A stretch of 64,000 nucleotides of DNA from Neolewinella agarilytica (GCF_900110645.1 NZ_FOFB01000025.1:1-64000); one strand, 5' to 3'; shown: positions 6,714-15,831, counted from the stretch's first letter. A program made the numbers and translations. Notes: generated from the letters alone by a model not told the origin.

Positions 6714-9269
6714 TTAAAAGGAAAACCGAAAGCCTAAAAAGCCACTGAATGGTGGAAGATCCGCTCTTTGCACCTGCACTTCATTTAATAAAAAGTAAAA
6801 AGATTGGCCCGTATCATTAAGACTTTGAGAATAGCTTTCTATACTTGCTGTCAGCTGCCAATGATTTGATAATTTATGGGTTCCTTTCACCCTGAAAGAA
6901 GGTTTTACAAAAAGCAAACTACTGTATTGAGCCAAAGCTCCACCTTTAAGTTGAAGTCGAAAAGATCCAAAACTTCGTTCGCCTTGCAGCAAAAACAGAC
7001 TCGTCAGTATTGTTGGCCCAGTTGAATTTAAGTTCAAACGTTGCTGTGATGACAAGTTGATCATTTGATCACGAACCATGATTTCGTACTCGCCCTTCAC
7101 CTCAATTTTTGTTTGATAAGTATCCACAAACTCACTGACCCCGAATCCGCCAGACTTAGTACAAAAAATACTTGTGGATATTTTTGCACTTAAGTTCTCG
7201 CTCCTACGCCAATTCATTGACGCACGACTAAATAAGTTTTGAGCATCATCGTAAATGAATTTATCTTTCAGTAAAACGTCAACTATCGGTTGCTGAAAAC
7301 TAAGAATCGATTGCCTTTTCCCCCATTGCAAATAGAACATTTCAGTCCTCCCTTTTTTCGGAGACAAACGTGACCAGTACAGGCCTATATTTAAATAATT
7401 AAGTTGTGTAACTGCCTCAGGGAAATCAACAGACACCTGAGTAGCGCTAACAATTGACAACCGTCCTTCGGGCAATTTTGCGACATAGTCCTGAGGAGCA
7501 TAACTAACAGTACCACGCACCGTAGAGAAGCGAAACTTATGCTCTACAACAACATTCGTAGATGGACGCAAATATCCAGCTTGATAATCCCCACCTATTC
7601 TTCCATTAAATTCCAGTCCTTTTCTTTGCATCTGAAAATCTAACCCCGACGAAAATCGTTGATAGCCAGTAATAAAACTAAAGCGTTCCAAGGCAATCCG
7701 CTCTACTTGATGATTGTTAAAATCAGCACGCCACGAATTATACCATCCCAACTGAGCCCCCTTCCATTCCCTGGATAGAGTGTACCCCATTTCACTTGCG
7801 AGAGAGCGCCAACTTTCTTGCTGTACAACCGAATTACCATCCACCCCATAGATAAACTGGAGAACAGGCAAATTATCGGCAGAAGCCAATCTTAGCTGAT
7901 TTTCAGGAAGACGCTTAACATTCACACTCCCGCTTATTTCGTGTGCCCAACCTTTATTCATAAAAAAACCATCCAATGATGCACCAGCAGCAACACTCAT
8001 ATAATTTTTCTCTGAATCACTCGTCAGGCTTCGAATAGAATTAAAAACCCTGGTGCTGCTACCCTGATTTACAAAACCTTTTTCTACTGTGACTCCTGCG
8101 CTCAGGTGTATTGCAGCACTTTCAGAAAAACGCTTTTCCGTTTTATTGCGAACCGTGAAATGCCAACTTTCCTGATCATCCTCTAGTCGGCTGCTACTTA
8201 ACTCACCGTTGGGTCCGATTACAGAACTTGTTGAAGAAAGGGAGGAAGCATTAAAAACGCCTACTAAAGAAATAGAAGCGGATAGATTTTCTTTATCTGC
8301 TAGAGAACCATTAACGCCTACTGAGGAAAGATCATAATTACGTATTGGCTGCTGTCGAAAGTAGATTCGTGGAATCTTTAAGCCGTCCTTCGCATAGGAC
8401 AGGCCAACCAACGATATATAATCAATCGGCTGTAGCTCTGGGTTCCCTAAATTACGTGAAGCCGTGTTAACAAACCACTTTTTATTGTTGACATACATCC
8501 CAAAACCTTGGTGCAGGTAGCCAGGAAGCCCTTTCCCGTCTATGCCTCCAGCAACGTTGGCTCTCCCGAACAATCTATTCTTGCGATTACTCTCCAGTCG
8601 AATATCTACTTCAAAATTTTCAAGGGCATTCCCTCTCAATCCCTTTTGGGGAGAAAAGGCTAGCTCATCAACATCTCCGGCCTGGAGGTTAGTCAAAAGT
8701 GCTCTCCCGTTTTCACTAGCGAAATCATCTCCATCGATCAGAAAGCGGTTTAGCGGCCGCCCCAGGTAAGTGATTCCTTCATCAGTCTTTTCTACACCAG
8801 GAAGTCGTTCTAATATTTCACCTAATTGTTCCGAGCTATCCAGCTTAAACCTGTCAATGCTATAAACAAAGGTATCGCCATTCACCCTGATTCCCCTTCG
8901 TGTATCCTTAACAATTACGGACTCCATGAAGTTAGCCAGGGGTAATAACCTAATTGACAAAGTATCTTTAAAGGAAGTCGGTGCTTCAAACCTTATTGTA
9001 TCTGGTCTATAGCCAAGACTTCTGGTGATAAGCAACGAGGGAAAAACATAGTTTGAATCGACTGTTAATTGCCCGTACCCATCGTTATCGGTTGCAGTAA
9101 AGGTTTGAATCTGAGGGCTATCTCCGCGATATAGTATAACAGTAGCCCCTGGCAGTTGTTCCCCTTGCACTTCACTTTCGACAATTACCGTAAGGCTGAT
9201 CTGTGATGAGGCCACATAACCTGAGAACAGAAAACAAAGCAGCATGAAAAATCTTATGATTTTAATCAT
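6714..9269 (-). CDS. TonB-receptor-like outer-membrane beta-barrel with carboxypeptidase-regulatory-like domain
   Basis: 851 residues. A signal peptide (to about residue 22, ending ASSQ) precedes a carboxypeptidase-regulatory-like beta-sandwich (about 25-110, with GATVILYRG) and a plug-like region (about 115-215, with LERLPGVEKTDEG and RFLIDGDDF). The rest has alternating amphipathic strands of an outer-membrane barrel and ends in Phe (FLGFRFSF), the usual barrel-assembly signal. Such barrels are often found with GLPGLI proteins, one of which lies 8 nt upstream at 9278-9988. Substrate unknown. The gene is AT-richer than its neighbours outside the 6.7-10.3 kb module, suggesting acquisition of the module as a unit. 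Confidence 0.85.
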   Translation of the reverse strand: MIKIIRFFMLLCFLFSGYVASSQISLTVIVESEVQGEQLPGATVILYRGDSPQIQTFTATDNDGYGQLTVDSNYVFPSLLITRSLGYRPDTIRFEAPTSFKDTLSIRLLPLANFMESVIVKDTRRGIRVNGDTFVYSIDRFKLDSSEQLGEILERLPGVEKTDEGITYLGRPLNRFLIDGDDFASENGRALLTNLQAGDVDELAFSPQKGLRGNALENFEVDIRLESNRKNRLFGRANVAGGIDGKGLPGYLHQGFGMYVNNKKWFVNTASRNLGNPELQPIDYISLVGLSYAKDGLKIPRIYFRQQPIRNYDLSSVGVNGSLADKENLSASISLVGVFNASSLSSTSSVIGPNGELSSSRLEDDQESWHFTVRNKTEKRFSESAAIHLSAGVTVEKGFVNQGSSTRVFNSIRSLTSDSEKNYMSVAAGASLDGFFMNKGWAHEISGSVNVKRLPENQLRLASADNLPVLQFIYGVDGNSVVQQESWRSLASEMGYTLSREWKGAQLGWYNSWRADFNNHQVERIALERFSFITGYQRFSSGLDFQMQRKGLEFNGRIGGDYQAGYLRPSTNVVVEHKFRFSTVRGTVSYAPQDYVAKLPEGRLSIVSATQVSVDFPEAVTQLNYLNIGLYWSRLSPKKGRTEMFYLQWGKRQSILSFQQPIVDVLLKDKFIYDDAQNLFSRASMNWRRSENLSAKISTSIFCTKSGGFGVSEFVDTYQTKIEVKGEYEIMVRDQMINLSSQQRLNLNSTGPTILTSLFLLQGERSFGSFRLQLKGGALAQYSSLLFVKPSFRVKGTHKLSNHWQLTASIESYSQSLNDTGQSFYFLLNEVQVQRADLPPFSGFLGFRFSF

Positions 9270-9277
9270 ATTCCGCC

Positions 9278-9988
9278 TTATTGCTTCTTTTTACTCGCAC
9301 AGTATTCTTCTAATGTGAGTTCTTTAGCTACGGGGATCAATTCTTTAAGCCTTCCCAAGCCTATATGATCTTCCGGAAATTCGCTCTCTGCCTTTACTTC
9401 TATTGCTTTTACTACCCAAGTCTTTTCAGCGTTATTTACAGCTAAAACCAAGCCAGGAAAACCAACAAAGGCCCTGGGGCCTGTTGGGAATGGCAATTCC
9501 GGAGTGAAATATACAAAATAGTCGTTACCGCAATATTCTACTTTTGCCTCAAGACAAGTATAACCAGCTATTGTTTTCGAGACATTGGTCAAACTATATG
9601 AATGAGAGAAATCGCAGCTATGCAACCGTAAAGAGCCAGATTTCCTCGGCTTATTTTGGTGTATTTCTTTCGCACCGAAACTGTAATATACTGCTTCAGT
9701 TGTATCCGCATCTACTCTAACATTACTACTAAGTGATTTCTGATCAGAAATATTGGTATACAAAGAATGCTCAACCGTAAAGACAAGCATTGAGTAATGT
9801 TTTTTTTCCAGGGCTCCTAATATTTCATCAGTCATACCAGTCATTTTATCAGGAATAGCAGTCAAAACTTTCCCTGGATCAAATTTCTCACCATTCTCAC
9901 GTACATACTTCACTTCGAGTACCTCTTGCCCACAGACAGGTATTGAGCAAAGAAGCAAAAAACAACCTATTGTAACAAAAAATTTCAT
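9278..9988 (-). CDS. GLPGLI family protein
   Basis: 236 residues with a Sec signal (MKFFVTIGCFLLLCSIPVCGQ). The diagnostic motif appears as FVGFPGLVLAVN near residue 175, preceded by YFVYFTPELPFPTGP, both typical of the GLPGLI family (secreted or periplasmic, function unknown, restricted to Bacteroidota). Three cysteines in the mature part (HSCDFS, YTCLEAK, EYCGN) may allow a disulfide. It is the middle gene of a three-gene unit: small peptide, GLPGLI protein, outer-membrane barrel. The gap to the peptide gene contains a perfect hairpin (10029-10070); the gap to the barrel gene is 8 nt, so those two are probably co-transcribed. Confidence 0.85.
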   Translation of the reverse strand: MKFFVTIGCFLLLCSIPVCGQEVLEVKYVRENGEKFDPGKVLTAIPDKMTGMTDEILGALEKKHYSMLVFTVEHSLYTNISDQKSLSSNVRVDADTTEAVYYSFGAKEIHQNKPRKSGSLRLHSCDFSHSYSLTNVSKTIAGYTCLEAKVEYCGNDYFVYFTPELPFPTGPRAFVGFPGLVLAVNNAEKTWVVKAIEVKAESEFPEDHIGLGRLKELIPVAKELTLEEYCASKKKQ

Positions 9989-10028
9989 TTAATTTGTTTT
10001 AAAAAAAATTACAAGCATCAGTTAAAAG

Positions 10029-10070
10029 TGGACAGTGCCAAATCTCTTCCTGGTATTTTGGCACTGTCCA
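10029..10070 (-). terminator. Perfect 14-bp hairpin between peptide and GLPGLI genes
   Basis: Arms TGGACAGTGCCAAA (10029-10042) and TTTGGCACTGTCCA (10057-10070) pair perfectly around a 14-nt loop. On the minus strand CTTTTAAC follows, with an eight-T run further down, so partial termination is plausible and would raise peptide mRNA above that of the downstream genes. It occupies the same relative position as the hairpin at 1495-1543. Confidence 0.7.
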
Positions 10071-10079
10071 AATCAATGA

Positions 10080-10268
10080 TTAGTTTTCATCGAAACAGTC
10101 GACTGAAATAGTTAACGTCAACGTAACATCGTCATCGCCGCCCACTTCGAAACCATAGTAATCAAAAGGAACACCAGGAATTTCCTCGCATTCGTAAAAT
10201 ATCTCTAAGTGAGCCGCATTAAGTACTCCGGTGAAGCACAATACAGCAAGCATAGAAAAAAATTTCAT
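10080..10268 (-). CDS. Small secreted acidic peptide
   Basis: 62 residues from the ATG at 10268 (the frame extends nine codons further but that would bury the signal). The signal MKFFSMLAVLCFTGVLNA is followed by an acidic 43-residue mature part with two cysteines (FYECEE and SVDCFDEN), room for one disulfide, and a GGDDDV turn. I know no family for it. It heads the AT-rich unit with the GLPGLI protein and barrel and shares upstream elements with the peptide gene at 1603-1872, although the peptides themselves differ. A role as secreted ligand or surface component for the barrel is inference. Confidence 0.6.
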   Translation of the reverse strand: MKFFSMLAVLCFTGVLNAAHLEIFYECEEIPGVPFDYYGFEVGGDDDVTLTLTISVDCFDEN

Positions 10269-10333
10269 CTGGATGAAAGTTTTTAGCACCTTCATTTACC
10301 CATTCAGGCATTGGGTCATCATTAATAGGAAGT

Positions 10334-10417
10334 GATGAATCCTTTTATCAACCCCTAAATTAAACCAGGCACTTTAGTCAATTCCCCAAACTTACCCAAA
10401 CTTACCCAAACTTACCC
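10334..10417 (-). promoter_or_regulatory. Shared upstream region: 18-bp box plus three 10-bp repeats
   Basis: Three tandem AAACTTACCC units lie at about 10388-10417 with a lead-in CCC. A box at 10334-10351 (GATGAATCCTTTTATCAA on the plus strand) matches the box at 1932-1949 at 13 of 18 positions. Box-to-repeat spacing is 10 bp longer than at the first locus, which equals one repeat unit or one helical turn. The box lies 66 nt upstream of the peptide ATG (60 at the first locus). Confidence 0.6.
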
Positions 10418-10518
10418 GTCCCTCTGCGTGAAAAAACACCGCTGCGAAGCAGCCAACCTCCGCTTTGCTCCTCCCCTCGGCGCCCTCCACGTGAAAAAAG
10501 CACTGCGAAGCAGCCCCC
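10418..10518 (-). repeat. CACGCAGAGG / GCTGCTTCGC intergenic family, copy 1
   Basis: Read on the minus strand from the nuclease stop, the DNA shows GGCTGCTTCGCAG, a T run with CACG, GGCTGCTTCGCAGCGG, then TTTTTTCACGCAGAGGGACG. Related blocks begin at the stops at 28685 (+) and 52429 (-), in the same sense relative to the gene. Confidence 0.6.
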
Positions 10519-13440
10519 CTACCTCACCAACCCAATCAAACTCCGGTAATCATCAAAACGCGCATCATCAGCTTCCATTTCCAGCAGCTCATCGTGCGGC
10601 AAATCCTGATAAAGATCCTCCAGATGGCCCAGCGTTTCGTTGCAACGAACCTCGACTATCCCGTCCGCAAATTGTTCCCAACGCCAGTTATAGGTAGCCC
10701 GGATTTTCTTGAGCGTTGACGCCTGCACAACCTTCGCCTCATCTGCCCCGGCCACCGTTTCAATATTCGCAAAAGCCAGCTCATCACGGCTTAACATCAG
10801 GGCGTCCCGCAGTACGTAATAGGCCGTGTGCACCCGCTCTGGCTGCCGGTAAGGAGGCTTGTCTTCTCCGTCCGGGGGCAGGTTCTGGCGGATAAATTCC
10901 GCATAAAGACACAGCTGCACGTCCTTGGCATTACGCAGCAGGTTTTTAAAGACCGACTTCCCGCGCCACTTCAGGTCAACAACGGCCACTTCCACGATTC
11001 CATTCTTTTCCCGTTCCAGCACCAGGTCCGCCCGCCCGCGTATAAACTGCCCGCCCATCGGCTCCAACTCGCCTTCCAGCCGCTGCTCTGATCCGCGAAC
11101 GGACCAGCCATTCTCCTTGATATAATGCACCAATGACCAGGCCGAGTACTGCATCGTACGAATGAACTGTATCCGCTCCGGCTCCTGCCCGTATTCCAGC
11201 ATAACGGCCCCTTCCTGCGCCAGCAGGCGATCCGCATTGTCATCAATCCATTCCCGGACGGAGGCGCGTTCCATGAGCACTTCTCCGGACTTAATTTTAT
11301 TCAGCAGCCGCTCAATGAATAAGTGACTCAGGTTCCCCCGCAATCGATTTTCGGAAGCAATACTGAGAATCGGTGTGCCCTGCAAACGCAGTTGGTGGCG
11401 AAAAATCCATTTATGCGGGTAGTAGAGCAGGTCTTCCATGGCCGTCGGGGCTTCCCGCTCCCGGGGCTGAGCCTGCTGCAATCGCTCAATGGAGAACTGT
11501 GGCACCGGCCGGGAAAGCGGATGGATCGCTACCGGAGAAAAAGCTGGTCGCTGACCAGTAACCAGTGGCCCCGTAGCCTGGCCAGCGGCATCTACGTTGA
11601 TCGTAATCCGGTCCAGCGCACCATCGGGGAAGGCGGCTTCGAGGTCTCCGAAAAGCGGATGAGCCTCCACGGAGCTGCCGTCTACCCGTTCGGGCAGGCA
11701 CAAGATTAACTGCTCCCGGGTGTGCAGCACCGGGCGGAGTTGTTGCCAGGCAGAGCGTTCATTATGGTGAGCCGGGCCGTTGGGCCGGGCACCGAGGGAT
11801 TCCAGATATTCGAGCTCATCCGGATAATAGCGGGAGAAGAAATAATCGGGCTCATGCTCGATAAAATCCCACCAAATAAGCTTCTTCAGCGGATCAGTAC
11901 CGGGTAGTTTTGCCGCGGACGCAGGTGCAAAGATAGTTGAAAGCGAGCCCTGCTCCTTCGGCTGAAAATGAGTAGGGGCGGGCTCATACACCGTCCTTAC
12001 CAGTCGTTCCACTTCCAGAAAGTTGAGGTCCGTCTCCGGCTGGGCATCCAGCAGTTCCATGGCGCGTTGCGCCTGGGCAGAAAGCACCAGCAAGCCCGCA
12101 TAATCGCCAACCGTACGCTTGAGTTGTACGTCTTTCTTTCGTTTTTCCGTTCGTTCCAGTAGCGCCCATTCCCTTAGGTCAAAGAAGAGTTGCCGCAGGT
12201 CAAACTTAGGAATTCGCCCGTCCCGGCTGATCCGCCGCCGACGGAACCAATCGTCATACTGCTTCCGGATCGTCGCAATTTGATCGTTAGTCGTTTCACC
12301 GTCTGCTTGCAGTTCCCGGAAGAACCCCTCCACCATGGCTACCCATCGCGGCCCGAACATCCCTGGCGTATCCGCCAGGTGAACGGCCATGCGCTGCGCC
12401 AGCCGCCAGTCCAGTGGCTTGGTCACCAGGCTTACAAATTCCATTATCCGGTCTACCTCCAGGGGTTCCCAGAGAAAGGCCGTCACCAACTTCAACACCT
12501 GCAGACTCGGGCGGGCCAGGCTGGTGGAAGGGACCCCCAGGCTGGGAAGCCCCTCGGTCACCAGGGCGTTGTCCAACGTCTGGTTCCGGACCGTCAGCAG
12601 GGCACCGGGCCGCCAGTCAGGAGCGTCCCGCAGCAGGCGGGCCAGATAGGCCGCCAGATGCGTCTCGCGCTGCGCGCGCAGAATGACCAGAGAACCATCG
12701 CCCGTTAAATCCTGCTCCCGGGCAGTCGCTTCTGCAGCGGAGCTTGCCTCTTCACCAAAAAGTGATCCTTGAACAGGCTCCGGGCTCAACTTATCAATAC
12801 CACTTACAGCACGCAACTTGCGTTGCCAGGAGCCCAGGTCGTTATTCTTTAAAGGAGCTTTGGGCTCGGGGAGTGCAGAAACAGTGTCTCCCAGGCTCTC
12901 GAGCGCATCCAGCAGCCGGCGGGTTCCGGGCGTAAAGAGGTGGCGGGGCTCGTTGATAAAAATCTCTAACCTTGGGTGGCGGTCTTCGCCGAGACTGCTG
13001 AGCAGCAGGTTGAGCCGGTCGGCCGGACCGGCGTACAGATCAAGCTCATTATCATCGGCTAACAGCAGGGCTTCCAGTTCGTGCAGCACCCGGATTCTGG
13101 CCGGGGTTTCTTCCGCTCCTTCGGCGGAGAGGGGGTAGCCGGCATCCAGCAATTCGTCGCGCCGGCTTAGTAATTCTTCCGCAGTGGCCAGTTCATCCGC
13201 CCGAAAGGCCGCCAGGTAAAAAGGATCTTGTTCGCTGACCTTCAGGTACTGTACCAGAACTTGCCGATATTGCTCCGTGCGCAACGCCGCCCGGTTTACC
13301 GCCGGTGTACCGAGCGAATAAAAAGTCTCCAGGTAGCTCAACAGCCCGGAGGGAGACAGGATTTGGCTATTTACCAATTCAGCTGGCGCTGCGGGAAGTA
13401 GCTGCGGGTCGTTAAAAGTGAGTCCTAAGTATATTTTCAT
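10519..13440 (-). CDS. PD-(D/E)XK nuclease, AddB/RecB-like
   Basis: 973 residues. The N-terminal two thirds resemble the helicase-like body of AddB-type proteins, but I see no Walker A motif, as in other inactive family members. The C-terminal third has the ordered RecB-family nuclease motifs: YYPHKW, then GNLSHLFIE (the H motif), GRADLVL, VVDLKWRG (D...DxK) and QLCLYAEF (the Q..Y motif). It is expected to act on DNA ends in recombination repair with an AddA/UvrD-type helicase, which is not adjacent. A copy of the window's dispersed word lies in frame at 11912-11931, coding FAPASAA in a linker. The gene is GC-rich like the genome average. Confidence 0.8.
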   Translation of the reverse strand: MKIYLGLTFNDPQLLPAAPAELVNSQILSPSGLLSYLETFYSLGTPAVNRAALRTEQYRQVLVQYLKVSEQDPFYLAAFRADELATAEELLSRRDELLDAGYPLSAEGAEETPARIRVLHELEALLLADDNELDLYAGPADRLNLLLSSLGEDRHPRLEIFINEPRHLFTPGTRRLLDALESLGDTVSALPEPKAPLKNNDLGSWQRKLRAVSGIDKLSPEPVQGSLFGEEASSAAEATAREQDLTGDGSLVILRAQRETHLAAYLARLLRDAPDWRPGALLTVRNQTLDNALVTEGLPSLGVPSTSLARPSLQVLKLVTAFLWEPLEVDRIMEFVSLVTKPLDWRLAQRMAVHLADTPGMFGPRWVAMVEGFFRELQADGETTNDQIATIRKQYDDWFRRRRISRDGRIPKFDLRQLFFDLREWALLERTEKRKKDVQLKRTVGDYAGLLVLSAQAQRAMELLDAQPETDLNFLEVERLVRTVYEPAPTHFQPKEQGSLSTIFAPASAAKLPGTDPLKKLIWWDFIEHEPDYFFSRYYPDELEYLESLGARPNGPAHHNERSAWQQLRPVLHTREQLILCLPERVDGSSVEAHPLFGDLEAAFPDGALDRITINVDAAGQATGPLVTGQRPAFSPVAIHPLSRPVPQFSIERLQQAQPREREAPTAMEDLLYYPHKWIFRHQLRLQGTPILSIASENRLRGNLSHLFIERLLNKIKSGEVLMERASVREWIDDNADRLLAQEGAVMLEYGQEPERIQFIRTMQYSAWSLVHYIKENGWSVRGSEQRLEGELEPMGGQFIRGRADLVLEREKNGIVEVAVVDLKWRGKSVFKNLLRNAKDVQLCLYAEFIRQNLPPDGEDKPPYRQPERVHTAYYVLRDALMLSRDELAFANIETVAGADEAKVVQASTLKKIRATYNWRWEQFADGIVEVRCNETLGHLEDLYQDLPHDELLEMEADDARFDDYRSLIGLVR

Positions 13441-13545
13441 GCCGCAGGAGTACGTAACGATTTACAACGCCCCCATCATAGAGGACAAATCGCCAATCAA
13501 AAATCAAGAACCCCGAAGGGCTCAACGAAGCTAATCGAGCATCAA

Positions 13546-13926
13546 TTACCCGCCCATCTTAGCCTTCATCCGCTGCAGCTGGCTTTCCCACAAGGCACGC
13601 TGGTCATCCACCTCGTCGTCGTCAGCGAAATCCGTAACATATACGATGGTTTCACCAGTAACGGGGCTTTTGGTAATACTGAACTCCAGGTACTCGTCAT
13701 CATCGTCTGCATCTTCCCAGGCAAAGCGAACCATGACGCCCTCTTTGTCTTCAATGAGCTCTGCAATCTCGGCGGAGCCCTCCCACACGAAGGTGTAGGT
13801 TTGGTCATTAATATCTACCTCATCACAAAACCAGCGGGTAAGACAGGCTGGATCTGTAAGGAATTGGTAAACAATATTGGGGGATGCCCGGCAAATAAAC
13901 TCCGAGGTAAACTTAACACGTTCCAT
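13546..13926 (-). CDS. START-like (SRPBCC) domain protein
   Basis: 126 residues, cytoplasmic. The beginning ERVKFTSEFICRASPNIVYQFLTDPACLTRWFCDEV is the usual N-terminal part of START-like/AHSA1-type folds (helix-grip, hydrophobic pocket), and an acidic central loop (EDADDDDEY) and amphipathic C-terminal helix (LWESQLQRMKAKM) follow. Ligand unknown. It is divergent from rpoD and shares a 194-bp promoter region with it. Confidence 0.8.
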   Translation of the reverse strand: MERVKFTSEFICRASPNIVYQFLTDPACLTRWFCDEVDINDQTYTFVWEGSAEIAELIEDKEGVMVRFAWEDADDDDEYLEFSITKSPVTGETIVYVTDFADDDEVDDQRALWESQLQRMKAKMGG

Positions 13927-14061
13927 ATCAGGGGATTGGGGTAATGATCGCGGCCAATTAAGCTAAATAAACTGAGACTACCAAAATTAGTTTATATCCC
14001 AACCTATTGAGCGAATACGATGTTAGTGTAAAGGTATGCTCGTGGCAACTACGTTAAGGCC

Positions 14062-14092
14062 TTGATTTATAGGTAAACAAGTCTTAATTTTG
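14062..14092 (+). promoter_or_regulatory. rpoD promoter, Bacteroidota consensus
   Basis: TTG at 14062-14064, a 20-nt spacer, then TAATTTTG at 14085-14092. This fits the Bacteroidota -33/-7 consensus (TTG, 17-23 nt, TAnnTTTG). The ATG of rpoD is 29 nt downstream. Confidence 0.7.
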
Positions 14093-14120
14093 CGCCCGCT
14101 TTCTAAAACGTTACTCCTAC

Positions 14121-14990
14121 ATGAGACAGCTTAAAATAACCAAGTCGATTACTAATCGCGAGAGTCAGTCGCTCGAAAAATACCTGCAAGAAATCGGTAA
14201 AGTCGATCTACTGACCCCGGAAGAGGAAGTCGATCTAGCCAAGCGGATCAAACAGGGTGATCAGATTGCTTTGGAAAAACTGACTAAGGCCAACCTTCGC
14301 TTCGTCGTTTCGGTAGCCAAACAGTACCAAAACCAGGGCCTTTCTCTGAGTGATCTTATCAATGAGGGTAACCTGGGCCTGATCAAAGCCGCCCAACGCT
14401 TCGACGAAACCCGTGGTTTCAAATTCATCTCCTACGCCGTTTGGTGGATCCGCCAGTCTATCCTGCAAGCTCTCGCTGAGCAGAGCCGTATCGTTCGCCT
14501 GCCCCTCAACAAGGTCGGCAGCCTGAACAAAATCAACAAAGCCTTCTCCATGCTGGAGCAGCGCTACGAGCGCGAGCCAAGCAGCGAAGAACTTGCTGAC
14601 CAACTGGACATTGCCGCCGAAGAAGTAGAAACCACCCTCGGCGTTGCTGCCCGTCACGTATCTATGGATGCGCCCTTCGTTGAAGGGGAAGACAACAGCC
14701 TGCTCGACGTACTGGCCAATACCGCCACCCCCGGCACGGACACGGCACTGGAGTACAAAGAATCTCTCCGCCGTGAGATCGATCGCAGCCTCGGCACGCT
14801 CACGGAGCGGCAGTGCGACGTGATCAAACTCTACTACGGTATCGGCGTAGAGCACCCAATGAGCCTGGAGGACATTGGCGAAAAATTCGGCCTCACCCGT
14901 GAGCGGGTCCGCCAGATCAAGGACAAAGCCATCAATAAACTTCGTGGAGCTAACCGCTCGAAGTTGCTGAAGAACTACCTGGGCAACTAA
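14121..14990 (+). CDS. rpoD: RNA polymerase primary sigma factor
   Basis: 289 residues, the short form typical of Bacteroidota, without region 1.1 or the non-conserved insert. Region 1.2 is [20 protein letters not shown]; region 2 contains [28 protein letters not shown] and [13 protein letters not shown] (core binding and -7 recognition and melting); region 3 follows with [12 protein letters not shown]; region 4 ends with the [25 protein letters not shown], which contacts the -33 box. It has its own consensus promoter and a strong terminator at 15016-15054, so it is probably a single-gene transcript. Confidence 0.98.
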   Translation: MRQLKITKSITNRESQSLEKYLQEIGKVDLLTPEEEVDLAKRIKQGDQIALEKLTKANLRFVVSVAKQYQNQGLSLSDLINEGNLGLIKAAQRFDETRGFKFISYAVWWIRQSILQALAEQSRIVRLPLNKVGSLNKINKAFSMLEQRYEREPSSEELADQLDIAAEEVETTLGVAARHVSMDAPFVEGEDNSLLDVLANTATPGTDTALEYKESLRREIDRSLGTLTERQCDVIKLYYGIGVEHPMSLEDIGEKFGLTRERVRQIKDKAINKLRGANRSKLLKNYLGN

Positions 14991-15015
14991 GCCCAAACGC
15001 CTTCGGCTTTTAGCA

Positions 15016-15054
15016 AAAACAGCCCCCGTTACGGATCGTAGCGGGGGCTGTTTT
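15016..15054 (+). terminator. rpoD intrinsic terminator
   Basis: The arms AAAACAGCCCCCG (15016-15028) and CGGGGGCTGTTTT (15042-15054) are perfectly complementary with a 13-nt loop. Runs of A before and T after allow function on both strands, so it may also serve the convergent gene that ends at 15108. Confidence 0.9.
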
Positions 15055-15107
15055 GTACCGCTGAGTGCGCTTCGCGTCTGCCTCCGGCGGTCAGTCGGCG
15101 GAAAAAC

Positions 15108-15683
15108 CTAAATCGCTGCGGGAAAAATATTCACCGTCAGGGTACTCAGGCTAAGAATATCATTAGCGTTTGAAGCACTACCATTAAACTGATAACCACC
15201 GTTACTCAGGTTCGGGTGAGCCCCGCTGCACAAGCTCGTTGCATCAATGATAAAGTCCGGATAGCTGGCCTCCACCGTAGCGCAAACGCTTTCTGCAATT
15301 GGGAAAAACAGCCGGTCTCCGGGAATGATCCCATCAAAAACAATGGCCTGCCCTGGGTTATTACAAGTGTAGCCAAAGCCACCCTGAATGTCAAGCCAGG
15401 TCACTCCACTTTCAGCATCTTCGGCCATTAGCCGGATCTCCGCCCGCTCATTAGTATTGATGTTAACGGTCGCGTTAAGGTCAGTAATTAACTGCAGAGA
15501 ACTGATGGGCCCCGATGGTGTATTGGCAAAAGTCACCACCTGCCAGGTGATCACCGGCCCCGTTACGTCATTGCTATTTACCCGAACGGTTCCTGGAATA
15601 TCTTCGCAGGGATCACAGGCAAAACTGAGCAGTACTAAAAAAGCGCCCAGAAAGCTAAGGAAGGAATTGGAATACGATTTCAT
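15108..15683 (-). CDS. Lipoprotein of unknown function
   Basis: 191 residues. A signal with lipobox LSFAC near residue 23 is followed by a Cys-containing start (CDPCEDIPG) and a beta-rich mature part containing GPVITWQVVTF and AEIRLMAEDAESGVTWLDIQGG, similar in style to Ig/cadherin-like extracellular domains. Three further cysteines lie in the second half (YTCNN, SVCAT, SLCSG). No family recognised. Unusually, no metabolic neighbours suggest a role; it is convergent with rpoD and divergent from the thioesterase gene. Confidence 0.6.
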   Translation of the reverse strand: MKSYSNSFLSFLGAFLVLLSFACDPCEDIPGTVRVNSNDVTGPVITWQVVTFANTPSGPISSLQLITDLNATVNINTNERAEIRLMAEDAESGVTWLDIQGGFGYTCNNPGQAIVFDGIIPGDRLFFPIAESVCATVEASYPDFIIDATSLCSGAHPNLSNGGYQFNGSASNANDILSLSTLTVNIFPAAI

Positions 15684-15819
15684 AGTGTAAGTATTTGTCG
15701 GATGGCAACCATCCGTATTCCCCCTTTTATGCGCTTCTCACCTGCTTCGTTACACCGGGGGAGCATATTCAGTACTATCCTTGTGTGTGTAACAATGGTC
15801 CGCTCTACCGTCTACTCTC

Positions 15820-15827
15820 TACCTTTG
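15820..15827 (+). promoter_or_regulatory. -7 element of the thioesterase/methyltransferase operon
   Basis: TACCTTTG fits TAnnTTTG exactly and ends five bases before the ATG at 15832, so the transcript would be nearly or fully leaderless. I cannot place a confident -33 TTG. Confidence 0.5.
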
Positions 15828-15831
15828 CGCC

